The notes: generated by a model from the letters alone, not told the origin. Shown: positions 1-8,045, counted from the stretch's first letter. The stretch: DNA of 64,000 nt from Prevotellaceae bacterium (GCA_031289415.1 JAITPN010000014.1:1-64000), one strand, 5' to 3'. Numbers and translations are program-made.

Positions 1-564
1 CAAGCAAGTGGAGCAGCATGGGGTGCGCAAGAATTTATGAAAAACATTGAGACAAAAATTCTAAAATATAATATGTCTAATGAAAATCATGTTTTAAATG
101 GTATTTTGTTTGAAATTTATTTTAACTCATATGGCGATTTTAGAAGCAATAAAACGAAAAAGTATTATTTTGAAGAAGTTATAAATCTTCGTAAAAATCT
201 CACATTAGAAAAATCATTTGATTTTATCAATCTACTTTTAATTTCAACGCAATATCCCTTAATATATTTTCCAAAACAAACTGATGAAATTTTGGATATA
301 AATATTATTGCAACAGAAAAAGAAAAGACGAATGATTTTGAAGAGAATCAAAAATGTCAAATTATTAACTCAATTATGTATAATAATATTGATATCACAA
401 AACAAATTGCTGAATTACATCGGTATGGATTAAAAACAAAAAAAGACGTGATTCAAAACATTGCCAATTTTTTAACTGCTCCTGTTTCATTAATTGATAT
501 TCATTGTGAGATTGAACTTACTTCAATACGCTTCGAAAAAGATATTTATGATGACCTTTTCTGA
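1..564 (+). CDS. hypothetical protein, 5' end outside window
   Basis: The frame is open from the first base of the window, so the gene probably starts upstream. The first Met inside the window is at 37 and gives 175 residues, but the 12 codons before it (reading QASGAAWGAQEF) are also open. The product is rich in Lys, Asn, Ile and Glu and has no signal peptide or membrane segment. The DNA is much more AT-rich than the housekeeping genes to the right, which suggests accessory DNA. It ends 12 bp before the next open frame. I do not recognise the family. If the neighbour is a restriction endonuclease remnant, this could be its partner, but that is only inferred from position. Confidence 0.55.
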   Translation, partial: QASGAAWGAQEFMKNIETKILKYNMSNENHVLNGILFEIYFNSYGDFRSNKTKKYYFEEVINLRKNLTLEKSFDFINLLLISTQYPLIYFPKQTDEILDINIIATEKEKTNDFEENQKCQIINSIMYNNIDITKQIAELHRYGLKTKKDVIQNIANFLTAPVSLIDIHCEIELTSIRFEKDIYDDLF

Positions 565-576
565 TTATTAAACATT

Positions 577-735
577 ATGACCCAACAAAAACACTCCCAA
601 AATTTTGGCAAAAAAGAGAAAGTTCTCAATTATGCTTGCCAAACTTATCAACTATCGCGTTCCAACAAAGTCGGCGCGGTAATGGCATTGATTAGAGAAT
701 GTCAGCCCAAAACAATTGAAGAATGTCAGCAATCC
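577..735 (+). pseudogene. 5' fragment of a split gene, possibly a type II restriction endonuclease
   Basis: An ATG at 577 opens a soluble N-terminus that reads naturally to about residue 49 (...RECQPKTIEE). It then runs into palindromic repeat sequence, where the frame stays open only by chance. A separate in-frame fragment on the same strand at 1642-1764 (ITNKEVIEKVRQEVEKLE) looks like the C-terminus of a gene that lost its middle. From memory, the two ends resemble those of MjaI-type restriction endonucleases. This was not checked and is only a hypothesis. The likely cause of the break is the repeat array and IS200-like transposase between the fragments. The word GAATGTCAGC occurs twice near the junction (698-707 and 721-730). 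Confidence 0.4.
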
Positions 736-745
736 TATTTGTGGA

Positions 746-1113
746 GGCATTCCTACGGAATGCCGGTTACATGTCGGCAAAACATTTCTACCGAGCGATG
801 CAAACCTACGGTTTGCAAAGAGCGCGTACGAAAACACATTCCATCAAGAATGCTCTCTCGGCAGAAAATGTCCATTCAGAGGCAAAAGATTGCAAATTAG
901 TGCAGTCTTGCATTCCATCAAGAATGCTTCGCGCGATAGAAAAAGATTGTAAATTAGCGCAGTCTTGCATTCCATCAAGAATGCCTCTCTCAGTAGAAAA
1001 TGCCCACTCAGAGGCAAAAGATTGTAAATTAGTGCAGTCTTGCATTCCGTTAGGAATGCTTCGCTCGGTAGAAAATGTTCGTACCTCTCTATTCCTGCAT
1101 TCCGTAGGAATGC
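746..1113. repeat. REP-like palindromic repeat array
   Basis: Seven short palindromes lie in about 370 bp: 746-764 (GGCATTCCTACGGAATGCC), 800-816 (GCAAACCTACGGTTTGC), 837-852, 910-927, 967-984, 1042-1059 and 1097-1113 (GCATTCCGTAGGAATGC). Most share a GCATTCC/GGAATGC-type stem with a 3-6 base loop. The intervening sequence is also repeated (around 880-1060), giving tandem units of about 57 and 75 bp. An eighth palindrome follows the transposase gene at 1605-1620. A palindrome cluster on both sides of a lone IS200-like transposase is the arrangement of REP elements with their RAYT transposase. Several overlapping reading frames cross the array, but all are made of repeat sequence and are not believable genes. 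Confidence 0.8.
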
Positions 1114-1134
1114 AACCAACTAATTACAAATAAT

Positions 1135-1599
1135 ATGGCAAACACATTTACACAAATCCACATACACGCCATTTTCGCCGTTCAAAACAGGATGTCGTTA
1201 ATTGACAAATCGTGGCAAGAACGTTTGTACAAATACATTATTGCTATTGTCCAAAAACACGGGCATAAAATTTTATCTATCGGTGGAATGTCCGACCATG
1301 TGCATATCCTATTTGGATTTCGTCCTACACAAGCCTTGTCGAATTTGATACAAGAAGTCAAGCGGGATAGTTCGGAATGGATAAATCAAGAAAAATTGGT
1401 CATGGGAAAATTTTCATGGCAAGAAGGATATGGGGCTTTCTCATACAGTAAATCGCATATTTCACAAGTAGCGACTTATATTGAAACACAAGAGAAACGC
1501 CACAAGAAGAAAACATTTTTGGAAGAATACAAAAAGATATTACAAGATTTTGATTTAGAATATGACGAGAAATATATTTTCAAACGGATTGATGATTAA
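1135..1599 (+). CDS. IS200-like / REP-associated (RAYT-type) Y1 transposase
   Basis: This 154-residue protein has the layout of the Y1 transposase (Transposase_17) superfamily: a start of the type TQIHIHAIFAVQNR, the metal-binding HUH motif in SDHVHILFGF (around residue 54), and a C-terminal helix with Tyr residues (FSYSKSHISQVATYIETQ, around 115) that should carry the nucleophile. Such enzymes cut and join single-stranded DNA at hairpins. The length fits RAYT and IS200 proteins. Palindromes of one family lie on both sides (746-1113 and 1605-1620), so these are probably its substrates. No IS605-type accessory TnpB gene is present. Confidence 0.85.
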   Translation: MANTFTQIHIHAIFAVQNRMSLIDKSWQERLYKYIIAIVQKHGHKILSIGGMSDHVHILFGFRPTQALSNLIQEVKRDSSEWINQEKLVMGKFSWQEGYGAFSYSKSHISQVATYIETQEKRHKKKTFLEEYKKILQDFDLEYDEKYIFKRIDD

Positions 1600-1604
1600 G
1601 GATA

Positions 1605-1620
1605 CATTCCTAACGGAATG
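1605..1620. repeat. REP-like palindrome downstream of the transposase
   Basis: CATTCCTAACGGAATG forms a 6-bp stem (CATTCC/GGAATG) and matches the stem of the array at 746-1113. It begins 6 bp after the transposase stop and may mark the right edge of the mobile unit. Confidence 0.7.
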
Positions 1621-1641
1621 AACTTGACCATACAAGGATAA

Positions 1642-1764
1642 ATTACCAACAAAGAAGTGATTGAGAAAGTTCGACAAGAAGTTGAAAAATTAGAATTTAG
1701 ACTAAAAAAAAATGCAGCACTTCGCAACAGTCCTGCATTCTTAACTATAAAAAAATTAAATTAA
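1642..1764 (+). pseudogene. 3' fragment of the split gene that begins at 577
   Basis: About 40 codons are open after an upstream stop, with no plausible start. They encode a charged helix (ITNKEVIEKVRQEVEKLE) and end at a TAA that overlaps the convergent ahpC stop. It is best explained as the C-terminal remnant of the gene whose N-terminus is at 577-735. The assignment to an MjaI-like endonuclease rests on memory of the family and is uncertain. Confidence 0.35.
1703..1739 (-). terminator. rho-independent terminator of ahpC
   Basis: Read on the minus strand, a stem AATGCAG/CTGCATT is followed by a run of eight T. It starts 22 bp beyond the ahpC stop codon and overlaps the 3' gene fragment on the other strand. 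Confidence 0.6.
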
Positions 1765-2327
1765 ATTTTTCCGACCAAATCAATGCTCGGTTTTAGGGTA
1801 GCATCGCCTTTTTTCCATTTGGCGGGACACACTTCGTTCGGGTGGTTCGCTACAAATTGGGCGGCTTCCACTTTGCGCATCAACTCATCGGCGTTGCGTC
1901 CGATGCCGTTGTCATGAATTTCGGCAAGTTTGATTTTTCCTTCGGGATTTACCACAAAAGTGCCGCGGTAAGCCATACCGTCTTCTTCGATGTGTACGCC
2001 CAATGCGCGGGTCAGTGTGCCGGTCGGGTCTGCCAACATCGGATAGTTGATTTTACGGATAGTTTCCGAAGCATCGTGCCAAGCTTTGTGCACAAAATGT
2101 GAGTCGGTGCTTACGGAATACACTTCTACGCCCAACTCCCGAAATTTGGCATAATGGTTTGCCATGTCTTCCAGTTCGGTGGGACACACAAAAGTGAAAT
2201 CGGCAGGGTAGAAAAAGAGAATCGCCCATTTGCCTTTTAAATCATTGCTTGTTACGGTTTTAAAACTTCCGTTTTGATACGCCTGAAGTTTAAATTCAGG
2301 TAATTGTGAATTAATAATCGGTTGCAT
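1761..2327 (-). CDS. ahpC: alkyl hydroperoxide reductase peroxiredoxin AhpC
   Basis: A 188-residue typical 2-Cys peroxiredoxin that reduces H2O2 and organic peroxides in the cytoplasm. The peroxidatic Cys48 sits in FTFVCPTE and the resolving Cys167 in NEVCPAKW near the C-terminus; the spacing and length fit the AhpC/Prx1 class. In the family it is re-reduced by AhpF, but no ahpF lies next to it here. It has a Bacteroidota promoter at 2367-2398 and an inverted repeat at 2428-2443 that resembles the site in the katA-oxyR gap, so OxyR control is likely. A T-tailed hairpin follows the stop. Confidence 0.95.
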   Translation of the reverse strand: MQPIINSQLPEFKLQAYQNGSFKTVTSNDLKGKWAILFFYPADFTFVCPTELEDMANHYAKFRELGVEVYSVSTDSHFVHKAWHDASETIRKINYPMLADPTGTLTRALGVHIEEDGMAYRGTFVVNPEGKIKLAEIHDNGIGRNADELMRKVEAAQFVANHPNEVCPAKWKKGDATLKPSIDLVGKI

Positions 2328-2366
2328 AATTTTAAATTTTAACGTGTATAATTAAATTTCTTTGTG

Positions 2367-2398
2367 CAAAAGTATGAATGATTATTATATAAATCAAA
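2367..2398 (-). promoter_or_regulatory. ahpC promoter
   Basis: On the minus strand a TTTG box (2395-2398) is separated by 20 bp from TACTTTTG (2367-2374), matching the Bacteroidota consensus TTTG-N19..21-TAnnTTTG. The start codon is about 40 bp downstream. Confidence 0.7.
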
Positions 2399-2427
2399 TT
2401 GATATTTTTTATAACTACATCTACACT

Positions 2428-2443
2428 ATCTATTAAAATAGAT
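2428..2443. promoter_or_regulatory. palindromic operator upstream of ahpC, candidate OxyR site
   Basis: ATCTATTAAAATAGAT has 7-bp arms (ATCTATT/AATAGAT) and sits 30 bp upstream of the ahpC -33 box, a usual place for a LysR-type activator site. It shares the ATAGAT/ATCTAT word with the katA-oxyR site at 5593-5607, but its spacing differs from the ATAG-N7-CTAT form, so the match is weaker. Confidence 0.45.
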
Positions 2444-2575
2444 TTACAAAAGTCCGAAAATGTTTTAACGTGATTAAATAGCACGTCATCAAAGTATTAA
2501 AATTTTATTGAAATTAAGCGATTCCCTCAAATAAAAAATAGTATCTTTGTGATTCAAAATATAGGAGAAAATAAT

Positions 2576-2941
2576 ATGAAACTTTGGAAGTACAGCGGGC
2601 TATTTCTTGTAGCAACAGGAATACTCCATACCATTGCAGCCGTTCTTTTGTTTGCAAATGTGTATGGCGAAATTATTAAAGACGGGTTATTCAATGCGGT
2701 TAAAGAGGATGCCATGCGTGGATGTGGTTTTTGGTTCTTCATCTGCGGCATTTTTTTGATACTTTTCGGCTATGTTGTGCATGAGTATATCAAGAGTGTG
2801 CAAAAACCCGCGCCTCTTTTTGTAGGATATTCCATTTTGTTGATTTCGATTGTCGGCTGCATCATTGAACCTGTATCGGGTTTCTGGCTTTTCATTCCAC
2901 AAGCGCTCATCATTATTTTTGCGAACAGAAAAATAAAGTAG
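2576..2941 (+). CDS. small integral membrane protein, DUF6463-like
   Basis: I place the start at the ATG at 2576, which follows AGGAG at 7 bp, rather than at an upstream non-ATG codon; this gives 121 residues beginning MKLWKYSGLFLV. Four hydrophobic segments fill the chain (roughly residues 5-25, 48-70, 80-100 and 103-118), typical of the DUF6463 membrane proteins. Function is unknown. A TATCTTTG -7 box lies at 2542-2549. The next gene starts 1 bp after its stop, so the two are probably co-transcribed. Confidence 0.65.
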   Translation: MKLWKYSGLFLVATGILHTIAAVLLFANVYGEIIKDGLFNAVKEDAMRGCGFWFFICGIFLILFGYVVHEYIKSVQKPAPLFVGYSILLISIVGCIIEPVSGFWLFIPQALIIIFANRKIK

Positions 2942-2942
2942 C

Positions 2943-3857
2943 ATGAAAAATTTATTTCTAATTCAAATCTTATTTTTCGGATTTAACCTGAATATACATG
3001 CTCAATCCGACAGTACATTGATTGTAGAACATTTACGAATAATTACAAAAACCGATGGATATCGGAATTACCAGAATATCAACAGACTTAACCAAACGGC
3101 AAAATACATCCTTTCCGTTTTCCAGCAATATGCCGATACGGCTTATTATCAACCGTATCAAGTTAAAGACGTTACTTATAAAAATGTGGTTTGCCGAATA
3201 GGAAGCGCAAACGACAAACCACTTGTTATAGTGGGTGCGCACTACGATGTATGCGGCGACCAAGAAGGCGCAGACGATAATGCAAGCGGAATAGTAGGCT
3301 TATTGGAATTGGTGCGTCTGCTTTCGGACAAAAAAATAAATTATCCGATAGAAATCGTGGCATATTCTCTCGAAGAGCCTCCTTATTTTCGTTCGGAATA
3401 TATGGGCAGTTATATTCATGCGCAATCGCTTTTTAATGCAGGAACGCCTGTTTACGGCATGGTCGTGTTGGAGATGATTGGCTATTTCAGCGACCGCGCA
3501 AAATCGCAATCCTACCCTGTAAAAGTGATGAAAGTGGCTTACGGAACAACCGGAAATTTTATTTTACTTGCACGAAAAACCAATGCGGGCGAATTTGTAA
3601 AAAAATTCTCGGCAGGATTTAAACATTCTGCAAACATTGATACAAAAAGCCTCAAAGCTCCGTCAAAACTGCAAGGCATTGATTTCTCCGACCATCTGAA
3701 TTATTGGAATTTCGGTTATGATGCGCTGATGGTTACCAATACAGCTTTTTATCGCAATCACAATTATCACCACACTTCCGACAAAATGGAAACCTTGGAT
3801 ATTCCAAAAATGATGAAAGTGATTGACACGGCTTTTCATGCGCTCCTCAGCTTGTGA
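2943..3857 (+). CDS. secreted M28-family zinc peptidase
   Basis: 304 residues with a Sec signal peptide (MKNLFLIQILFFGFNLNIHA, cleavage after about residue 20). The M28 metal-site motifs are present: GAHYDVCGDQ (His and Asp ligands), GADDNASG (bridging Asp), SLEEPPYF (Glu pair, catalytic base and ligand) and a late His in YHHTSDKMETLD. Family members are aminopeptidases or glutaminyl-cyclase-like enzymes in the periplasm or on the surface. It is coupled to the preceding membrane-protein gene with a 1-bp gap. The exact substrate cannot be read from the sequence. Confidence 0.85.
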   Translation: MKNLFLIQILFFGFNLNIHAQSDSTLIVEHLRIITKTDGYRNYQNINRLNQTAKYILSVFQQYADTAYYQPYQVKDVTYKNVVCRIGSANDKPLVIVGAHYDVCGDQEGADDNASGIVGLLELVRLLSDKKINYPIEIVAYSLEEPPYFRSEYMGSYIHAQSLFNAGTPVYGMVVLEMIGYFSDRAKSQSYPVKVMKVAYGTTGNFILLARKTNAGEFVKKFSAGFKHSANIDTKSLKAPSKLQGIDFSDHLNYWNFGYDALMVTNTAFYRNHNYHHTSDKMETLDIPKMMKVIDTAFHALLSL

Positions 3858-3933
3858 TACATACAATATTTATCCGGCTTTTACAGAAATAAATGTGCAA
3901 ACTTCACCTTGCGTAAAGGCGATGCTTTATAAA

Positions 3934-3965
3934 AATACGGCGTAAGCAGAACCTTACGCCGTATT
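3934..3965. terminator. bidirectional terminator between M28 peptidase and katA
   Basis: A perfect 13-bp stem AATACGGCGTAAG/CTTACGCCGTATT with a 6-base loop lies between two convergent genes, with A-rich sequence before it and TTAAAATTT after it. Confidence 0.75.
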
Positions 3966-3987
3966 AAAATTTACTGTGAGAAAATAT

Positions 3988-5469
3988 TTATTCCGCTTGT
4001 TGCCGTTTTATTTCTTCTTTCACTTTTGCCAAATCAATACCTACGTGCGCGGCAATGTCTGTTCCGCAACGTTCGTCCGCCTGATAGAAGCGGGCAATCG
4101 CGCGAATGAGTATTTCCACCGGCACGCCCGCCATCGCTGCGGCTACGTTCGATGCAATCCTTTTCTTTTCACCCTCAGGCACTAAGCGGTAAAGGTCGCC
4201 CGGTTGCGTGTAGTAATCCTTGTCGTCGCGGTGGTTGTAGTTATAGGCATCGCCCTCCAAAACCAAAGGCGGTTCGTTCGTCGTTTTATCCTCCACGGGA
4301 CCGTTGAAACTGTTCGGTTCGTAGTTTACCGCGCCGCCGCCGTTATTGTCGAAACGCATGTAACCGTCGCGGTGGTAATTGTGAACCGGACAACGCGGTG
4401 CGTTCACCGGCAGGCTTTCAAAGTTCACGCCCAAGCGGTAACGCTGCGCATCGGTGTAGGCAAAAAGCCTTCCCTGCAACATCTTATCAGGCGACCAACC
4501 GATACCCGGCACAACGTTTGTCGGCGCAAAAGCGGCTTGTTCCACTTCTGCAAAATAATTTTCGGGATTGCGGTTGAGTTCCATAATGCCGACTTCAATC
4601 AACGGATAATCTTTTTGACTCCATACTTTTGTAAGGTCGAACGCATTGAAACGGTAGGTTTTAGCTTCTGCTTCGGGCATGATTTGTACGCACATTTTCC
4701 AACGCGGAAAGTTGCCTTTCTGAATATGATCGAACATATCGCGCTGCGAAGCTTCGCGGTCTTTTCCCACAACCTGTTCCGCTTCGGCATTGGTGATATT
4801 GGCAATACCCTGCTGCGATTTGAAATGAAATTTCACCCAGTAACGTTCATTCTTACTGTTGATAAAACTAAACGTATGGCTGCCGAAACCGTGCATTTGG
4901 CGGAGGTTGGCAGGAATACCGCGGTCGCTCATCAAAATCATTACCTGATGAAGCGTTTCGGGACTTCTTCCCCAAAAATCCCACATCGCCGTATTGCTGC
5001 GGAGGTTGGTTTGCGGGTCGCGTTTTTGCGTGTGGATGAAATCGGGGAATTTCATCGGGTCGCGAATGAAGAACACCGGCGTGTTGTTTCCGACTAAATC
5101 CCAATTACCTTCATCGGTATAAAATTTAATCGCAAAACCGCGCACATCGCGTTCCGTATCGGCAGCGCCGCGTTCGCCCGCCACGGTTGAGAATCGCAGG
5201 AAGAGCGGCGTTTTTTTGCCCACTTCGCTGAAAATAGAGGCTTTGGTGTAAGCCGTAATGTTGTTTGTTATGGTCAGTGTGCCGTAAGCTCCTGTACCTT
5301 TTGCATGCACAATGCGTTCGGGTATCCGTTCGCGATTGAAATGCGCCAATTTTTCCATCATCCACGCATTTTGCAATAGCGCGGGACCATGCGGACCTGC
5401 TGTCTGAATATTTTGGTTGTCAGCAACCGGCATGCCTGCTTGTGTTGTCAATGTTTGTTTTGATTCCAT
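3988..5469 (-). CDS. katA: monofunctional heme catalase KatA
   Basis: A 493-residue small-subunit (clade 3-like) catalase that converts H2O2 to water and oxygen. The distal His55 (RIVHAKG), distal Asn128 (GNNTPVFF) and heme-ligand Tyr338 ([14 protein letters not shown]) are all present. No signal peptide, so it is cytoplasmic. It diverges from oxyR across a 251-bp gap that holds a good promoter (5542-5573) and an OxyR-type palindrome (5593-5607), which argues for peroxide induction. It converges on the M28 peptidase gene at a shared hairpin. Long open frames on the other strand inside this gene are shadows. Confidence 0.97.
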   Translation of the reverse strand: MESKQTLTTQAGMPVADNQNIQTAGPHGPALLQNAWMMEKLAHFNRERIPERIVHAKGTGAYGTLTITNNITAYTKASIFSEVGKKTPLFLRFSTVAGERGAADTERDVRGFAIKFYTDEGNWDLVGNNTPVFFIRDPMKFPDFIHTQKRDPQTNLRSNTAMWDFWGRSPETLHQVMILMSDRGIPANLRQMHGFGSHTFSFINSKNERYWVKFHFKSQQGIANITNAEAEQVVGKDREASQRDMFDHIQKGNFPRWKMCVQIMPEAEAKTYRFNAFDLTKVWSQKDYPLIEVGIMELNRNPENYFAEVEQAAFAPTNVVPGIGWSPDKMLQGRLFAYTDAQRYRLGVNFESLPVNAPRCPVHNYHRDGYMRFDNNGGGAVNYEPNSFNGPVEDKTTNEPPLVLEGDAYNYNHRDDKDYYTQPGDLYRLVPEGEKKRIASNVAAAMAGVPVEILIRAIARFYQADERCGTDIAAHVGIDLAKVKEEIKRQQAE

Positions 5470-5541
5470 AAAAAATTAATTTAAATTACTCCTTTTTTTT
5501 TATTCGGAAATTAAGCACACATCTGTCTTAATTTTTCAGGA

Positions 5542-5573
5542 CAAAGATACGTGTAAACAAAACATGAATCAAA
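5542..5573 (-). promoter_or_regulatory. katA promoter
   Basis: On the minus strand TTTG (5570-5573), a 20-bp spacer and TATCTTTG (5542-5549) match the Bacteroidota consensus. The start codon is about 75 bp downstream. Confidence 0.75.
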
Positions 5574-5592
5574 TCGGTAATTATGATATACC

Positions 5593-5607
5593 ATAGATGA
5601 AATCTAT
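5593..5607. promoter_or_regulatory. OxyR operator in the katA-oxyR gap
   Basis: ATAGATGAAATCTAT is ATAG-N7-CTAT with the inner AT positions, the half-site described for E. coli OxyR. It lies 20 bp upstream of the katA -33 box and about 63 bp upstream of the oxyR -33 box, so one dimer site could activate katA and modulate oxyR. Confidence 0.6.
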
Positions 5608-5669
5608 TATGCAGCCGTAAATAAACATAAATAATCGTTATCGGATTTCGTCCGGCTGAAAAAAATATT

Positions 5670-5700
5670 TTTGATTTTAAAACGTTTTTTTGTATCTTTG
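5670..5700 (+). promoter_or_regulatory. oxyR promoter
   Basis: TTTG at 5670-5673, a 19-bp spacer and TATCTTTG at 5693-5700, with the ATG at 5721. A close fit to the Bacteroidota promoter consensus. Confidence 0.75.
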
Positions 5701-5720
5701 TTATTTATCCATTATTCGTT

Positions 5721-6659
5721 ATGAATATACAACAATTAGAATACATTATTGCCGTTGATACTTTCCGGCATTTTGCCAAAGCAGCCGAATATTGCCATAT
5801 CACGCAACCCACGCTGAGCATGATGATTCAAAAATTTGAAGAAGATCTCAACGTGCAGATATTTGACCGCACGCAACACCCTGTAGTGCCTACTGCCATA
5901 GGTTCGCAAATTATTGATCAGGCACGGATTTCGCTGAAACATTTTGGGCAAATCAAAGAATTGGTCGAGCAGGAGCAGCAGCTTTCGGTCGGAAAATTCA
6001 CGCTGGGAATTATTCCTACTATTGCCTCGTATATTGTGCCGGTATTGCTCAGCAGGCAGCAGGACAAGTCGAAAAAAATTACGCTTACGTTGAAAGAAAA
6101 CACAAGCGCTTATCTTATCCGCAATGTGTTGAACGGTACGCTCGACGGCGCTTTAATGGCTGGACCGTTGCATCATGCAGGGTTAACGGAATATCCGGTA
6201 TATTACGAAAAATTTTATGCCTACGTTTCGCCAAAAGACAAGGCTTATAAACTGAAAAAAATTGATTTGCAGAAACTCGACATTAACAACGTATGGCTAT
6301 TGGAAAATGAGCATTGCCTGAGAGGACAAATCGAACATCTTTGCCAGATGAAACGGCAATCTGCTACGAGTAATACCGTGCAATACGCTTCGGGCAGCAT
6401 TGATACGCTGGTACACATTGTGGATTATAATAACGGCATCACCATTATTCCCGAAATGCACGCCATGGGCATGAGCGAAGAACAGCAAGAACACCTGCGT
6501 GAATTTAAAAACACCATTGCCGTGCGCGAAGTAAGTTTGGTCGTAAGCAAAGAATATATCCGAAAGACGATGATAAATAACCTCATCATGTTAATTAAAG
6601 GTGTTGTGCCGAAATCCATGCAAGACGATTCGTTGAAACAATACGTAGTGAACTTATAA
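5721..6659 (+). CDS. oxyR: peroxide-sensing LysR-type regulator OxyR
   Basis: 312 residues: an N-terminal winged helix-turn-helix (1-60, FAKAAEYCHITQPTLSMMIQ) and a LysR substrate-binding domain (about 90-300). The redox pair falls at Cys199 and Cys208 in ENEHCLRGQIEHLC, the same positions and 9-residue spacing as the disulfide-forming cysteines of E. coli OxyR, so it should sense H2O2 directly. It is divergent from katA and 3.4 kb from ahpC; both have palindromes upstream of their promoters. Aquaporin Z follows 112 bp downstream with its own -7-like box. Confidence 0.93.
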   Translation: MNIQQLEYIIAVDTFRHFAKAAEYCHITQPTLSMMIQKFEEDLNVQIFDRTQHPVVPTAIGSQIIDQARISLKHFGQIKELVEQEQQLSVGKFTLGIIPTIASYIVPVLLSRQQDKSKKITLTLKENTSAYLIRNVLNGTLDGALMAGPLHHAGLTEYPVYYEKFYAYVSPKDKAYKLKKIDLQKLDINNVWLLENEHCLRGQIEHLCQMKRQSATSNTVQYASGSIDTLVHIVDYNNGITIIPEMHAMGMSEEQQEHLREFKNTIAVREVSLVVSKEYIRKTMINNLIMLIKGVVPKSMQDDSLKQYVVNL

Positions 6660-6771
6660 TTTTTTTTCATGCAGAAAATCAGCGCAGGATTATATTTTGT
6701 GCCGCATAATAGAGAGATTATTTAAAAAATAATACTTACATTTGTGTATTAATTATTAAATATTATTACAC

Positions 6772-7437
6772 ATGAAAAAATATTTTGCTGAACTTATCGG
6801 AACAATGGTACTTGTTCTTATGGGCTGCGGTAGCGCCGTATTTGCAGGCGCTCCGCAAGGTTTTATTTCAATCGGTACGCTGGGCGTAGCTTTTGCGTTT
6901 GGGTTGTCGGTAGTAGCAATGGCTTATACTATCGGGAAAATTTCGGGTTGCCACATCAACCCTGCCATTACGTTTGGGGCATGGGTAGCGAAACGTATTT
7001 CGGGCAAAGATGCGATATACTATATCGTGTTTCAAGTCGTTGGGGCTATCATCGGCTCTGCCGTGCTGTACGTGTTGGCGAAAGATTCAGGCTCAACCAC
7101 TACGCTGACCGGCGCAAACGGCTTTGCCGACGGCAAACTGCTGACGGCGTTTGTTGCCGAAACGGTGTTTACGTTCATTTTTGTGTTGGTCGTGTTAGGC
7201 TCAACGTCGCAGGGCGCACATGCGAAATTTGCAGGTCTTGCCATCGGGTTAACGCTGGTGTTGGTACACATCGTGTGTATTCCTATTACGGGTACATCGG
7301 TGAACCCTGCGCGCAGTATTGCTCCTGCGCTGTTTCAAGGCGGCGCGGCGCTGTGCCAGCTATGGGTGTTTATTGTTGCACCGCTTCTGGGCGCGGCTGT
7401 GGCTGCCGTAGCGTGGAAAGCGCTGGATACGGAATAA
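6772..7437 (+). CDS. aqpZ: aquaporin Z
   Basis: 221 residues and six membrane segments in two repeats with NPA boxes at 63-65 (HINPAIT) and 178-180 (SVNPARS). Selectivity-filter residues fall as in water-selective AqpZ: Phe43, His166, Thr175 and Arg181. It should pass water, possibly H2O2, across the inner membrane. A TACATTTG box (6737-6744) precedes it. The position beside oxyR may reflect peroxide or osmotic adaptation, but no OxyR-like palindrome is visible here. Confidence 0.93.
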   Translation: MKKYFAELIGTMVLVLMGCGSAVFAGAPQGFISIGTLGVAFAFGLSVVAMAYTIGKISGCHINPAITFGAWVAKRISGKDAIYYIVFQVVGAIIGSAVLYVLAKDSGSTTTLTGANGFADGKLLTAFVAETVFTFIFVLVVLGSTSQGAHAKFAGLAIGLTLVLVHIVCIPITGTSVNPARSIAPALFQGGAALCQLWVFIVAPLLGAAVAAVAWKALDTE

Positions 7438-7446
7438 CAGCGCTCT

Positions 7447-7550
7447 ATTTGAATTGTCTCCGGCTTGAACCGGAGGAATAGAAGCCTATAGCACAATAGG
7501 CTTTAGTCCAATTCATGAATATTTTGGCTAAAGCCGTAGGCAATTCAAAT
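7447..7550. repeat. MITE-like inverted-repeat element
   Basis: A 104-bp sequence is bounded by inverted ends ATTTGAATTG/CAATTCAAAT; the match extends inward imperfectly to CTCCGGC versus GCCGTAG. Inside are two smaller hairpins (CTCCGG..CCGGAG around 7458-7475 and AGCCTAT..ATAGGCT around 7482-7503). It has no coding capacity. It sits directly after aqpZ and could also end its transcript. Whether it is a dispersed family cannot be told from one copy. Confidence 0.55.
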
Positions 7551-7604
7551 ATATTGCTACTGCGCCCTGCGGCGAAGGATTATTCCCCGATTATATTTTC
7601 TGAG

Positions 7605-8030
7605 CTAAAATATCCCCGCTATCCATTGGCGTTCTAAGCTGCCAAGGCTGCGATGGGTACATACAGTTTTGCATCGTTTGCTATATCGGAAAAAACATAA
7701 CCTCTTACGAAAGTTACTGCGTTTGGATCGCTCCAACTTACGTGTACGGCAGCAGGACTGTAACAACTGAGAAAAGCTCGCTCTCAAACACTTGTAAATC
7801 AATCGTTAATCACAACGGTTGTAATACTATTGCGCAGACCATTCCAAGGCGCATTACCACCTCCATATTGATAATCCGGTATGGGGACGCGCGTCGCTGA
7901 TGGTGAGTGCACCGCTTTCGGGCGTCCATGTAAACGGAACAGGTTCTTCCACTATCGGGTTTTCTCTGCTGCAAGACATCATTGCCATGCTTGTCACTGT
8001 TGCCATTAAAGCAAAAAGTAATTTAATCAC
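7605..8030 (-). pseudogene. decayed BspA-like leucine-rich-repeat lipoprotein
   Basis: On the minus strand a GTG at 8030 opens a lipoprotein leader (VIKLLFALMATVTSMAMMSC, lipobox Cys at residue 20). It reads about 58 residues (VEEPVPFTWTPESGALTISD...) to a stop. The homology then continues in other frames: APWNGLRNSITTVVIND, then SPAAVHVSWSDPNAVTF and IANDAKLYVPIAALAA, which resemble the caps between BspA-type LRR units, followed by a NANG-RGYF end with stops replacing expected aromatic residues. At least two frameshifts and three stops mark it as a dead, shortened gene. The internal LRR block is largely missing. Confidence 0.6.
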
Positions 8031-8045
8031 TTTGCATCAACTCCT

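Noticed and set aside
652-1133. Several overlapping open frames on both strands in the palindrome array
   Set aside because: All are repeat translations with recurrent CIPSRM and LQSFA strings and no independent support.
4204-5097. A 297-residue open frame opposite katA
   Set aside because: Antisense shadow of a well-supported catalase gene; composition is typical of reversed GC-rich codons.
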